The notes under the pieces are model-generated. The model did not search any database. It saw only the letters and a list, made by a program, of their open reading frames with translations, and had not been told where the DNA came from. Position numbers and translations under genes: made by a program. A DNA stretch of 64,000 bases, taken from the NCBI GenBank assembly GCA_030374805.1, contig JARGSG010000207.1:744001-808000 (forward strand), in the 5' to 3' direction. This document shows positions 22,225 to 32,374 of the stretch, piece by piece; position 1 is the first letter of the stretch; each line of letters opens with the position of its first letter. Origin of the DNA: Gracilaria gracilis. Lineage: Eukaryota > Rhodophyta > Florideophyceae > Gracilariales > Gracilariaceae.

Positions 22225-22260
22225 GAACTACCTTTAGATACAAACATCAACAGGTAGTTC
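22225..22260. terminator. Hairpin at Nudix 3' end
   Basis: GAACTACCT at 22225-22233 pairs exactly with AGGTAGTTC at 22252-22260, leaving an 18-base loop that contains the stop codon of the shifted Nudix frame (22235-22237). It may be a 3' RNA structure. Function is inferred only. Confidence 0.45.
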
Positions 22261-23850
22261 TTCGGCCGCCTCGGAATCAGGGGCGGCTGACCACAGTAAA
22301 GAAGAAGAAGAAGGTTCTGAATCCCTCAGAAATTGCATCCGCTTTCTGGGTTCCATTGTCCCATCTACATTGAGGGTCGAACGCGGGGGCGGCGGCACCT
22401 CAAGACGCGGAAGGTGGGTGAAAAGGTGGCGGGCCAAAAGGTGGCGGGTTTGAGAAGGGTTGCCGACTGTGGCTTAATTTGTGCCTATCAAAAGGGAGAG
22501 AGAGAGAGAACTTGTAGTGGCCCTACCCTTCGGACATCTGACGCGAGAGGGCTCGTTACCAACGGCAATGCAAGCAGCATGCAACCAATTATGTGCGCAC
22601 GATCTTGGCAACGGTAGGCCGCTAGCCCTTAGCTTGCTGTCCCCTGGAAAGTTTACTGTAGTTGGGCTCTCTAGAACCAAAATCCTCTGTGTTTACGGTA
22701 TCTACGGAGGTAGAGCCCATGTTTTCCGCGATTGGGTGTTAAGTTTCCATGGTAAAGGAGACGTCACAATGTCTCGCTGTGAGATGACTGCATCTGTTCA
22801 CGTGCCATTGTCTGCACGCTTCTTGTAGAAACGATCGGGTTGTTGTGATGATGGTCGTCACTAGAGGCCTAGTCATCACATCGCTCTTGCCTCTGCAGCA
22901 TCGTCGCGATACGCCTGCAACCTGGCTTTGTTCGTGAGGTCTTCCACACTTTCGTTGAGTGTTTTTCTGGCACCCTTCCCGACCCGCCCTTTCAAACAGA
23001 AGCTCACGTATTGAGTACAGTTTGTGGTAGTTCAAAAGTCTTGGGTACACTTCAAGAAAAGCCATCTAGACGATGGCATTAGCAAGAAGTCTTTTGCTTC
23101 ACTGCACCAGCAAAAAATCCAACATATCCTACACGGATGTTCTCGCAACCGGGATCGTAACAAGCGAGAAACACTTTTTCTAATAGAAATACAGAACTGC
23201 AACGAAAGCTTCACATGCAGCTTTCTCTCTTCTTTGGGCGCAGAAGACATAAAAGTAAATTCAGTTCATTCATCCTCTCTTCAAGGGAGGTCAAGATTTC
23301 TGCGATTCTTCTCGAATCAAGGATTGGACCGACTTTCTCGTAGCATGCGGCTACGCAGCTACCAATCCGTCTCGGGATACTACTGAGAGGGCAGCAAAGA
23401 ACAACACGCTCGGTATGTGAACATCATCTGCTGGCCTGATGCTTCCTTCTAACCTTGTAGAGCATCCGAGTGTATTTCATCCGGAAATGAGTTTGTACTA
23501 CTTGGCTGAGGTGTAGAAGGAAGTGTTATAGGTTATTTGGGTCCTCGGCAAACCCCCGTCCGCGTACGTATCAGTTCCGTCCCATACAAAAAGAGATCAT
23601 GAGAGTGAACATCAGGTTGAGAGCCTGGTCCGACATTCTGAGAAAGGATGTTTCCAAAGCCCTTTGGCAGTTCCGACATCAACGGCTTGGAATTGCACAA
23701 ACCCGGTACTCTGCCATGCACCTCTGCAAGATCTATTGGCACCATTAGCTGTTCCTGGGGGATTTCACCCCTAGATAGCAGGAAACTGTGCAACTATCTC
23801 GGAGCCATGTGTTTGGCGGTCGTCACACGTTTTCACCAGAGCTTGTCACT
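22238..23850. other. Spacer without recognised gene
   Basis: Several open frames of 80-120 residues occur on both strands, but none resembles a known protein and most lack an ATG near their start. Minor repeats are a GAA-rich run near 22301-22315, two AAAGGTGGCGGG units near 22420-22450, and a GAGA run at 22496-22509. Confidence 0.45.
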
Positions 23851-24132
23851 TCATTCACATGCGGAACTGTATACAGCATCTCGTAATATCTCCCTAGTTT
23901 TCGATTCTCTGCGGCCGTTTGTCTGGGTTTCCGACCGCATTCCAAGAAAAAAAATCAAAGGAACGAACCCATAAAAGAATGCAGCACTAAGGATTGGTAT
24001 TGCATGGTCCCAGACTTTCTGCCCCGTTCGAGAAAGATGCTCCAACTGACGTGATATCAGTGAATAGTGGCGATAATGTTCCAACCAACCGTCTTCATCT
24101 CCATCAGCACTCGGATTGAGAGGGCGAGTCAT
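23851..24132 (-). CDS. Tom7-like small membrane protein
   Basis: Predicted 93-residue protein from the ATG at 24132. The single hydrophobic segment reads AAFFYGFVPLIFFLGMRSE. The order aromatic-Gly-Phe-x-Pro-Leu, then hydrophobic residues, then Gly-Met and Ser-acidic is the hallmark of Tom7, a small tail-anchored subunit that modulates assembly of the mitochondrial outer-membrane import (TOM) complex. A soluble N-terminus of about 50 residues, including an acidic DGDED patch, precedes it, as in plant Tom7. The tail after the membrane segment is longer than usual (about 27 residues), so an unseen intron or an altered C-terminus is possible. The gene is tail-to-head with the RING gene on the same strand. 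The assignment rests on one motif. Confidence 0.5.
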   Translation of the reverse strand: MTRPLNPSADGDEDGWLEHYRHYSLISRQLEHLSRTGQKVWDHAIPILSAAFFYGFVPLIFFLGMRSETQTNGRRESKTREILRDAVYSSACE

Positions 24133-24462
24133 CACAATGCTATGCAATTCTTGTATTGTGATCTGATTGCAAAACCCAAGCAGTGGCAACAGTGATGTGA
24201 CTTCGCATTCGGCACACACACGGCTCCACAGCGCTTAATTTGTTCACTTAACAACCTGGTGCAGAGGCAAACAGGTAAGGATAACAATACTGTACACAGC
24301 TACAAAACTATTAGGACTACAAATAAATGACATTGAGAGACCGGGCACACAGGAACACAGCAAGCATAATTGCTGTCTGTCTCGCAGGCTAGGATAGTTA
24401 ATCACTGCAAGACCATCCCATTCTGCAAGGCCAAATGACAGCAAATCACATCAACGTCCCTC
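24133..24462. other. Short spacer between Tom7-like and RING genes
   Basis: About 330 bases with no coding signal. It presumably holds the 3' end of the RING gene and the promoter of the Tom7-like gene, both on the minus strand. Confidence 0.4.
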
Positions 24463-25596
24463 TCAAGTAGCAACGGCCTCGGTAACGATAAAGGCCCTGA
24501 CGACGTCTCTGACCGGAGCCCTGCAAATGGGACACTTCTGACCGGCACTCAGCAGCTGCCTCGCGCATAAACTACAAGTACACATATGTCCACAAGCATA
24601 TAACACACAATCTACATTCTTCTCCAGACAAACGGTACAAGCTCCCGCCTTTGCAACGCGTTCAGTTCTAGCTTGAACAGCACACGAAGGAGAGTCAGCA
24701 ACCTGCTTGACGCCAGCTCTGCTCATAGCAGCGCACACTTCCTGTCGAATTGCACGTTGAATATCGAGTTGCAGATCAAAACTGGCCGACATGACGTTCT
24801 TGAGCACGGTTATTTCTTGTTGTAAGGTCTTGACCAATGACGCGAGCTCTGCGTGTGATGTGTGGGGTATGGACGGGTCAAGGTCAAGATCAAGTTGAGA
24901 TTGTACAGGGGCTGTTCTAGCAGGCCTGGTGTCACCGCGCGATATGAGCGCCTCTAGCTGGTGTCGGAATTCAGACTCAAGCAGCGCCGAAACGGCCCTC
25001 TGACGACTGAGCTGACCAAACGAGTGCGAACGCACTATTCCCCGGTACGGATGATGCTGGGTGTCACCACCCTCAAGACGAGCTCTGAACTGCGCGCTTA
25101 GATTCTACGCAACGCAAACAGGAGGAGGTAAGTATAACATAGAACAAAAAGCACAAGAGAAAGAGACGTAGCTGGAGATAGCAAGAGCACATACCGTAAC
25201 CGGTTGGCGCGAACGAAGCACTTCAATGCCTTCCGGAAAGGCAGCACGACGCTCCCTGGCCGGCGAAGCGTCTCCCCTCGGCTGCGGCTGGCTCTCGAAC
25301 ACGCCACCATCATTATTGCGCCACAAAGAGCGTCTCCCCAGCGGCGGCGGCGGCGGCGCCACAGGCGGCGTCGGCACGCGTGCGCCACCAACCGGCACAA
25401 ACGACACATGCGCCAACGGCGGCGGCGGGGACGAATACGCATTTGCACCCAACAAACGCCCGAGCTGGGCGACGAAACGATGCTCTGCGGCGCGCACACG
25501 CGCGCTCTCGCGAAGAAGCCATAGCTCGCGGATGATTTGGATCTGCTCGGTGAGTGGCGGGCGCGCGCGACGCGGGGACTCTGAGGGCTGAGACAT
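24463..25596 (-). CDS. C3HC4 RING-finger protein, probable E3 ubiquitin ligase
   Basis: Two exons on the minus strand: 25596 down to 25195, and 25089 down to 24463. The 105-base intron has a GTATGT donor and a CAG acceptor, and the phase is kept. The protein is 342 aa. The N-terminal part is Pro and Arg rich. In the middle, SRQRAVSALLESEFRHQLEALI matches the pattern preceding RING domains in a plant RING family. A helix or coiled coil sits at about 213-242. The C-terminal RING (about 285-323) has CTVC, CGH and CPIC with complete zinc ligands. Such proteins act as E3 ligases; the target is unknown. It is divergent from the fucosyltransferase-like gene across an 870-base GC-rich promoter region. 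The ATG at 25596 was chosen because upstream sequence in the frame is Cys and Arg rich and looks untranslated. Confidence 0.85.
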
Positions 25597-26463
25597 GCGG
25601 ACTGAGAGCGGCGACGCTAAGCACGCAGAGCGAAGCGAGTAGACAACGGGTGCGGACGACGGACGACGCGCGTGGCACGCCGACGAAGGAGAAGGTGAGG
25701 TGGAGTGCGCGGCGCCATGCGACAGCGTCAGTCGGAGACGACGGAGATTTCCAGTACACGTAGCGCCTGTGCTGGCCCACTGGGCCTCCTGCACTGCTGG
25801 GTGGCGCCGTGCTGCACGGTGCTGGCCGGCAACGTGAACGACACGCACGCGCGCACGTGCGCAGTTGCCGAATCTGCAACGGCAAGCACAGCGCAAGCAC
25901 AGCGCAAGCACAGCGCATGCACGTGGCCGCGCGTCCACGCAGCACACGAGTGAAGGCGCTGGTACAGCTTTTTGAAACGGCTCGTTTGGAAGCTCGCGGC
26001 TCCCTCATCATGTCATGAATGAGGGCGGGCAACAAGGAGGCTCGACGAATGAACGACGAGCACGTGCACAGTAAGCAACTTACAGCACGCGTTGTGGCGC
26101 GAGCTCACATTCCCGCACAATTCACGGCGCGTGCGGCGTGATGCACTGAGTGCGCGTTGCGGCGCAGGCGAGCGCCGCTCGCTTGCGGGCTGACGGCCCG
26201 TTCGAACGCGCGCTGGCGCGACGCTTCGCGCCTGGCGCGCGGCCGTTGCTCGTCTTCCGCAGCGTGTGCGCGCGTATCTCGCTTGTGATATTTTCGACGA
26301 CGTGCATGTGCTCGTCTTTTCGACATGCCGTCGTGAATGCCGTCTGTTCTTGACTCGGTGCTCTGCTCATAAAGTTGCTGTCCCCTTTCCGTCCCCCTTC
26401 CTCTCCTTCCTCGCCGCTGTCCGTGCCGCTGTGTGCCCGCTCTGCCTTTTGTCTCTGTTCATA
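25597..26463. other. GC-rich divergent promoter region
   Basis: About 870 bases of CpG-rich sequence between divergent genes. Open frames here are composition artefacts (Arg, Ala and Cys rich). It contains three exact 11-base units GCAAGCACAGC at 25882-25914. It probably serves as a bidirectional promoter for the RING and fucosyltransferase-like genes. Confidence 0.5.
25882..25914. repeat. Three 11-bp tandem repeats
   Basis: GCAAGCACAGC is repeated exactly three times, followed by the related GCATGCACGTG. It lies in the divergent promoter region, so it may be a clustered factor site or a simple slippage product. Confidence 0.8.
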
Positions 26464-28146
26464 ATGTCGGCCGCTATCAGACGGCTGCGCCGTAAGGCCG
26501 CTCATATTGCGCGTTCTGTCGCTCCTAAGAGACCGCCTTCGTCGCATGCTCTTCTCACGCGACAGCTCTTGCATGCCATGGCTATCATTGCCATGTCACT
26601 GCTTCTGTGGAGTTCGCTCAGTCATAGAATGCTCAGCTTACACACCAATTTGCAAACTACCGATCGTCCTTCGCTTCCAGATGTCGACTTAGCAATCTCC
26701 GAATTCCGATCACATCATAAACAAATGGCCAGCTTTCCCAACTCTTCTTACATTGACGACATTGCCAACTTTCACACACTTGTTACAACTTGTCGAATCC
26801 CCCCGCTTTTCGTTTCTCGACTGGGTGTGGAAGGCCGTCGCCACTTGCTCATTCGCCTGTCTACAAATTCAAATGCCGTCCCTTCTTTCAACAACATGCC
26901 CAAGCTTCTTATTGTCGACGTTCAGAATGGGCTTGGCAATCGATTGCGAGCACTCGCCTCTGCAATGGAATTTTCGTATCTTACACGCAGAGTCCTGATT
27001 GTTGTATGGGCCCCTGACGCTCATCTCAACGCATCTATTCATCACCTGTTCGATCAATCCGTCTTGCGAAACCTTGTTCTCATTCAGACCCCTATACCCT
27101 GGCCAATAAACCCTCACTATGTCATTCACTCGGCCTCCTCTCCGATCATGTCAACAACTGCATCGAATAACACTTACGACTCCTCTGTATCTTACTTCAA
27201 CTTCATGGCCAAGAACCCAAAATCGAAGCAATCGCCACTAACTCCAATTCCGGATTCGAGCCACGAGCACATATATGTCCGCACCGCCTATGTTTTGAGA
27301 TCCCAGTACACCCCGAGCACTCTCATCAATGCATTTGTTCAAGCACTTACCCCAGCTCCAAAAGTAAGACTACTCTGCCAAAGAGCTCAACGTGCAGCAG
27401 GTGGAGAAAAGGCCCTGCACACTATGATCGGTGTTCATATTCGATCCAGAACTTTGGCACAAGATAATGAGCGAGTTGACCACCAATGCGAGTATTCCGT
27501 CAAAGGTGCAGCAATCACAAATCAATGGCGACTACGAAGCGCGCCGCAAAACTTCATCTCTGAAATGAAAAGAATGCGTCGAGAATGGCCTAGCATTGTC
27601 GAGCGTTCTTTTTTGCTTACTTCCAATTCATACGACATCAGACATGGGAAGGCCAGGTTTTTGGTCGATGTTCGCAAGGTGCCAAGATTTTTCGCGTCGG
27701 TTGACACAACATCAGCACTGGATGAGTTGTATAAGCATTTTCCTCGCCACCATATCGTTACTCTTCCCCGCAAATGTGATGATCGAGACGCCGAATGTGT
27801 ACAGTACGCCTTTGCCGACATGATTTTGTTGTCCAGAACAGGAGCCATGTTGGCATCAGGCTGGAGCTCATTTTCAGAAGCGGCACAACGTCTAAGAGTA
27901 CGACCAGCGGATGTCGCTCCATGGAGCAATGACGGTTACATCATAAGTACCTCTGGCATCGATTTCGGGTGGACATGGCAAGAAAAGATGCGTGACAAGA
28001 TCTTGCGATGGCTTCGGGGAAGAAGAAAAGAGGATGAAGACCCTGCCGCAGAAAGAGAAAGAGAACGGGTCTGCAGACAGAAGCAAATAGAGCATGACCG
28101 ACAAGGCAGCTCTACAGCACGCATGACGAAGCAGAGCGTACGATGA
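26464..28146 (+). CDS. Type II membrane glycosyltransferase, fucosyltransferase-like
   Basis: Predicted 560-residue single-exon protein. A basic cytosolic N-terminus precedes one membrane segment (about 35-51), which is the type II layout of Golgi glycosyltransferases. The luminal part contains NGLGNRLRALASAMEF near 155 and GVHIRSR near 322. Toward the end comes DMILLSRTGAMLASGWSSFSE. The order GLGNR, then GVHIR, then a Ser-rich stretch is that of the GT23/NodZ-like and related fucosyltransferase folds. It is therefore likely to transfer a sugar, perhaps fucose from GDP-fucose, to a glycan in the Golgi. The donor and acceptor cannot be proven from sequence. The highly charged tail ending KQSVR is unusual. 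The ATG at 26464 directly precedes the basic N-terminus. Confidence 0.75.
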   Translation: MSAAIRRLRRKAAHIARSVAPKRPPSSHALLTRQLLHAMAIIAMSLLLWSSLSHRMLSLHTNLQTTDRPSLPDVDLAISEFRSHHKQMASFPNSSYIDDIANFHTLVTTCRIPPLFVSRLGVEGRRHLLIRLSTNSNAVPSFNNMPKLLIVDVQNGLGNRLRALASAMEFSYLTRRVLIVVWAPDAHLNASIHHLFDQSVLRNLVLIQTPIPWPINPHYVIHSASSPIMSTTASNNTYDSSVSYFNFMAKNPKSKQSPLTPIPDSSHEHIYVRTAYVLRSQYTPSTLINAFVQALTPAPKVRLLCQRAQRAAGGEKALHTMIGVHIRSRTLAQDNERVDHQCEYSVKGAAITNQWRLRSAPQNFISEMKRMRREWPSIVERSFLLTSNSYDIRHGKARFLVDVRKVPRFFASVDTTSALDELYKHFPRHHIVTLPRKCDDRDAECVQYAFADMILLSRTGAMLASGWSSFSEAAQRLRVRPADVAPWSNDGYIISTSGIDFGWTWQEKMRDKILRWLRGRRKEDEDPAAERERERVCRQKQIEHDRQGSSTARMTKQSVR

Positions 28147-28753
28147 CCGGCGTGTATGGACTCGCTACCAATATGTTTGCACGAGTTCGGTCACATGCTG
28201 AATCGTTTTAATGTTCTTTCTAGACAGGAACCTCAAAGACCTCCCTCGATACACATGACGTTTGCACTTCAAGAATTCTGAGAGCACAAGTATCTAGATC
28301 CTGGAAGCACTGCGCTGATTGTCTCTGAACTTCATCAGAGTGCACCAGGATATTAACATCTAACGCCCCACACCAAAATTTTGTACATGAGCTGAATGTT
28401 GACTAAACTAACCTGTACGGTATTTCACTACCCATGCATCCTATGTTGTGCGCCACTATTGTCAAGTGACAGACGGTCTGTCTTCATTTCAAGATTCACC
28501 TCTGAGAAGTATGAGTGCTTTAATGTTACTTTGGTCAGAGACCTCCCGTCTCATCCTTGTGCTTACACGCATTTTTAGTTGAGGGATCTGTACAAAGTCC
28601 GCTTGTGCCCCTGCGCACACCGTGAGAAGATCCCGTATTTCGGGTTCAAGTGATATCAATCTGAATCACAAGGAGATGCGACCTCTATCACTGAAGGAGT
28701 CAATTGTCTTGGATTATCGTTCTTTCTGAACGATAGACATACCGTATCGCGCT
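28147..28753. other. Convergent spacer
   Basis: About 600 bases between two convergent genes with no coding signal. Close to the bZIP stop, TATCGTTC (28715-28722) and GAACGATA (28728-28735) form an 8-base stem with a 5-base loop, possibly in the 3' untranslated region of the bZIP gene. Confidence 0.5.
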
Positions 28754-30292
28754 CTAGCCACGAATGACGGTTCCGCTTTGTGGCATAGTAGCAATAACTC
28801 TTCCATATGAGCTTCCGTCATTCATGGAATCGACAGGTATTCTCGCGATGGACATGATGTTACACTGGACTTCGGCTAGTGCGGGAAGGCTGTCCGTGCT
28901 ATTCTCGTCTTCCATTCCAGCGGTTGAAGCGGGTAAAATCAGCGATATCGTGTGAGGGGGGCCGCAGGGTTCCCCGTTCTTCTTGCTCTCAGAACAAGCT
29001 CTGATATTGTCGATCGCAGCCTTTGCATCTCGGCAAAGCACGTATGAGTACTGAGGCTGACTGCGGGTGCGAACATCTGCCAAGGCAACAACCTTCGCAG
29101 CATCCTCATCTCGCATGTCCACGAACATTTTCTCCGCAGGAACCTTTTCGCCCTTATCGATCTTCTCATCGACGAGAACAGTCTCTTGCTTGACTTTGAT
29201 GGAGTCAATGTCCATGGGTTCAACTACATCATCAGTACTCTTACTCGGTAATTCCTGAAGAACTGTCATACAATTTGGCTGCCAGCTCTCTTGCATACGG
29301 GTAACCGGGACGGCAGGAACAGATGAAGCAGCTTGGCTGCCACCCTTCCATACAGCAGGTAAATTCGAGTCTTCACCGCCAAACACTTTAGTGGCGGCCT
29401 TTAGCAATCCAGGCGTACCAACAAAGGCACCCCACATAAACATGACACACGCCATCGTGGTAGCAGCTCCAGTAACTCTCTTTCTCTTTTTCTTCGGTGC
29501 CTCCTCCACGTCGTTTATCGTAAGAGCGCCAGAGATACGACCGGCAACTTCTTGAGACATCTGAGCAAGACCCACAACAACAGGCTGTTGAAGAGCAGTA
29601 GGCGGAGCAGCAGCGGCAGCTTGAGCAACAGCCACCAAGCGTGCATTCGCATGGTCAAGTGCGGCGCGAAGAGATCGGTTCTCTTGCGTGAGAGAGGCTA
29701 CCCGCTTGCGAAGCGCAGCGGTCTCGGCCCCAGCCGAGGCGAGACGCGTGGTGAGTTCCAAAACAAGAGAGTCATTTGAATTGGACTCAGTTTCCTTCTT
29801 CCTTGCCGAGCGTTTCTGTCGACGGGGTCTCTGCTTGTTAGAGGTGTAGCGTTTCGTGGGCTGGGGGGAGGCGGGTGCTGACTGTTGTGGTGATGGAATT
29901 TCCTCCGATGTGGTGTGCGACGGTGATGATATGCGAGAACCGACTGTGGATTGGTCCGAGGCGAGGTGGACCATGTGAGGTGGTGATGTTACACTTGGGG
30001 TGATGGTTGAATGTTCTGTGCATTGTGAGAGAGTTTCTTGAGGTCGAGGGAAAGGTTCAGGGGCTAAACTGAGGGGGTCGGTTGAAGTGGAGAGCGATTC
30101 GACGGAAGGGAGTCTTCCGGGGGTGGCGATGGGGTCGGGTGTCTTGTCGGATTCGAAGCTGAGAAGGTCGAGCAAGTCGAGGTTGTGAGTGGAGTCGGTG
30201 GAAAGAGCGTTAAGCGGAGGAAGATTGTTCGTGTCAAGAGGAAGGTCGGGAATGCACTCCTCCCACGCAATGTCGGCGTCAATGGCGTCCAT
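28754..30292 (-). CDS. Membrane-anchored bZIP-like transcription factor
   Basis: Predicted 512-residue single-exon protein. The N-terminal 145 residues are acidic then Ser, Thr and Pro rich, like an activation region. A basic stretch (about 147-167, RPRRQKRSARKKE) leads into a coiled coil (about 176-222) with Leu at 180, 194, 201 and 208 and Ala at 187 and 215. A KKKRKR patch then precedes one hydrophobic segment (about 277-299). This order matches ATF6 and plant bZIP17/28, which are held in the ER membrane and released by proteolysis under stress. The invariant Asn of classical bZIP basic regions (N-x7-R) is not evident, so DNA binding is uncertain. The C-terminal 210 residues would be luminal and are not recognisable. 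Confidence 0.62.
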   Translation of the reverse strand: MDAIDADIAWEECIPDLPLDTNNLPPLNALSTDSTHNLDLLDLLSFESDKTPDPIATPGRLPSVESLSTSTDPLSLAPEPFPRPQETLSQCTEHSTITPSVTSPPHMVHLASDQSTVGSRISSPSHTTSEEIPSPQQSAPASPQPTKRYTSNKQRPRRQKRSARKKETESNSNDSLVLELTTRLASAGAETAALRKRVASLTQENRSLRAALDHANARLVAVAQAAAAAPPTALQQPVVVGLAQMSQEVAGRISGALTINDVEEAPKKKRKRVTGAATTMACVMFMWGAFVGTPGLLKAATKVFGGEDSNLPAVWKGGSQAASSVPAVPVTRMQESWQPNCMTVLQELPSKSTDDVVEPMDIDSIKVKQETVLVDEKIDKGEKVPAEKMFVDMRDEDAAKVVALADVRTRSQPQYSYVLCRDAKAAIDNIRACSESKKNGEPCGPPHTISLILPASTAGMEDENSTDSLPALAEVQCNIMSIARIPVDSMNDGSSYGRVIATMPQSGTVIRG

Positions 30293-31596
30293 GCTTACAA
30301 TTCACAAGGTTTGGCGGATGCGGTTTGGATGCAGAGTTAAAAGAGATCGATTAGGGAGGGCGAGGATCAGCACGGGTTGCAAGAGAGACACGGAGGAACT
30401 GAGGCTTGTTGGTCTAAGCCACATAGACGCCAAGGACGCGGCACTGGAGGTGAATTAAGTAAGCGAGTGGATTCTGCGGATGAGTTGGAATTGACAGACA
30501 GTGCACGAGGCGGCGGAGAAGGGCGTAAATGGGAAGGGCCAAAAACGGCGACGGAGTAGAGAGCTGGGTGGGGGGGAGGGCGTGGGGGGGGGTTCTCTGA
30601 GAGAGACAACGAACCGAGACAAAGCTCGACGAAGGGACGGGCGGCGGCGTAAGTCAGCGGTGCGGTGGTTGCACGTGTGTTTGGCGCCTGATGCAGCGCT
30701 GGCAGTGAATTGGTAGGTCGGTGGCACGCTGCACGCGCGCGTGGAAAGTTTGGGCGCGGCTGAAACGGTGTGCAAATTGTGTCAGGTGGCATGTGATTTG
30801 TCGACGCGACGCGTGAGTGGTGCATTCGTAATTGTGCAACGTTGGCAACAGCTGCGTGTCCGCCCGCTGCGTTGCTGACCTCAACGCAGAGCGCATTTGA
30901 ATGCTCCCCCTTGACGCATGGTGCCCGTTCATCCAGGAGGAGCGTCGAAACGGCGTACAATAACATCGATGCAACTGCCATGTGCCGATTGTCGTCTTTC
31001 TTCGGGACAGACCCGAGCGGCTAACCACTGGTCACAACGCGCCCAACCATGTACGGTCCTGAATCAGCACTCCTGATAGGCCTTGTTAGGTATCGTATCG
31101 AGATATTTGCATCTTTCTTACGACCAGGTTAACGCTAACTGCAGGACGGCTCAACGGGTAAGTGCATAGCGTAAGCTAATTATCTGGCGCTCAAGTGCAG
31201 CGTTGCACGTCCTCGAAAAATCTTCTCGCCACACCTACCGTGACCTGTTAAAGTACAAAACTTTTGTCTGTGACGACCTTCTGTATCGGTTTTCATCTAC
31301 TTTAAAACTTTTATTTAACCAAGTTCTAAACATGTTCAACTTTTCGTCTACTATGCTTCTTGCAGTCCACAACCAACGTCAGTGTCACTGACCAAATGGT
31401 CAGTGTTTGTTGGTTCTTCCACGTAGAACATTGCCAGCGGCAATTTGCTGCTGCATTGAGCTTCACAAGTTTCTGCTTCCAACAATCAAACGCATGTGTA
31501 GCTCATCTCCTCAAAACGCAATTCTTGTTCAGAAAACGTCTGCAATTTGGTTTACATATTCCTCCGCATTATCGTCGTTTGTGCTGCTCACAAATT
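30293..31596. other. GC-rich leader and spacer upstream of bZIP-like gene
   Basis: The first 700 bases are GC-rich with G-rich runs near 30560-30595, consistent with the promoter and leader of the minus-strand bZIP-like gene. The remainder is AT-richer. A perfect 9-base palindrome lies at 31386-31405. No gene is recognised. Confidence 0.45.
31386..31405. repeat. Perfect 9-bp palindrome
   Basis: CACTGACCA, AA, TGGTCAGTG. It is located about 1 kb past the hAT transposase stop codon, so it might lie inside or beside the mobile element. Confidence 0.75.
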
Positions 31597-32019
31597 ATGA
31601 GTGACTCTTCAGAGCACCTTTCAGCTTCAACCACTGAACGTTTGTCACCTTCATCGCGTCCAATTGGCTCCAATACGCGTTTACTTTCCACGACGAATCC
31701 GAATGTGCCACATGACAGCCCGCTTTACAAAAGAGGATTTTGTGCGACTCATCGTTGTGATTGCTTTTCGAAAACGTTTTCGTCATCTTGTCACAACAAA
31801 GGTGGTTGTCTAAGTCGATATGTAAAAGACAATTGCCCTCCACCTCGTTCTTCTGAGGTACAGCAGCCACAGCAGTCAAGTTTACCGTTTCCTGACAATA
31901 ATCAAATCAAAGACATACCGACGCACTCGAGTCGTCACAAGTCTTTTTCTTCAAATTCCGCATCTCATGTAGCTGCTGTGGCTCCAGCGCCTACCATGAG
32001 GACGTCACCAAAGCACTAA
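31597..32019 (+). CDS. Ser/Pro-rich ORF, hypothetical
   Basis: A 140-residue frame from an ATG. It is Ser, Pro and His rich with one Cys/His cluster (CATHRCDCF, then CHNKGGC). No family is recognised. It lies between the bZIP-like gene and the hAT transposase, opposite in strand to both. It could be an accessory ORF of the element or a chance frame. Confidence 0.25.
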   Translation: MSDSSEHLSASTTERLSPSSRPIGSNTRLLSTTNPNVPHDSPLYKRGFCATHRCDCFSKTFSSSCHNKGGCLSRYVKDNCPPPRSSEVQQPQQSSLPFPDNNQIKDIPTHSSRHKSFSSNSASHVAAVAPAPTMRTSPKH

Positions 32020-32374
32020 AGCAGCACGTACGCAAAGCAAATGCAGTGGTTTGGTTTCAAATACGTATCATGGATTATGTTCTGATATTGAGGCTAGGGT
32101 AAGAACTTCAGATTGCCTGGAGCTTCTTGCTCAGGTATTGTACACTCGCCGTCATCGCATCTCCGTCATCGCCGTCATCGCCGTCATCGCCCTCATCTTC
32201 GAGCATGTCCTGATCAACTGCCGCCGTTTCAATTGGCGCTGGCGCCGATTGCGTCCACATTATTTGCAACAGTTGCGCCGCATCTGGGAACACGTGAAGC
32301 ATTTCACTCGTGAGCTCGGCTCGCACACCCGAACTTCGTTTCTACATACCAAGGATATACAGTGTTGCCGATTA
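32020..32374. other. Short spacer downstream of hAT transposase
   Basis: About 355 bases. It includes a GCCGTCATC-type run of about four 9-base units near 32157-32195. No coding signal is evident. The left end of the mobile element may be in or beyond this stretch. Confidence 0.4.

Noticed and set aside
31597..32019. Cys/His cluster in the 140-residue ORF as a zinc finger
   Set aside because: The spacing does not match a known finger type, so I kept only a low-confidence hypothetical ORF.
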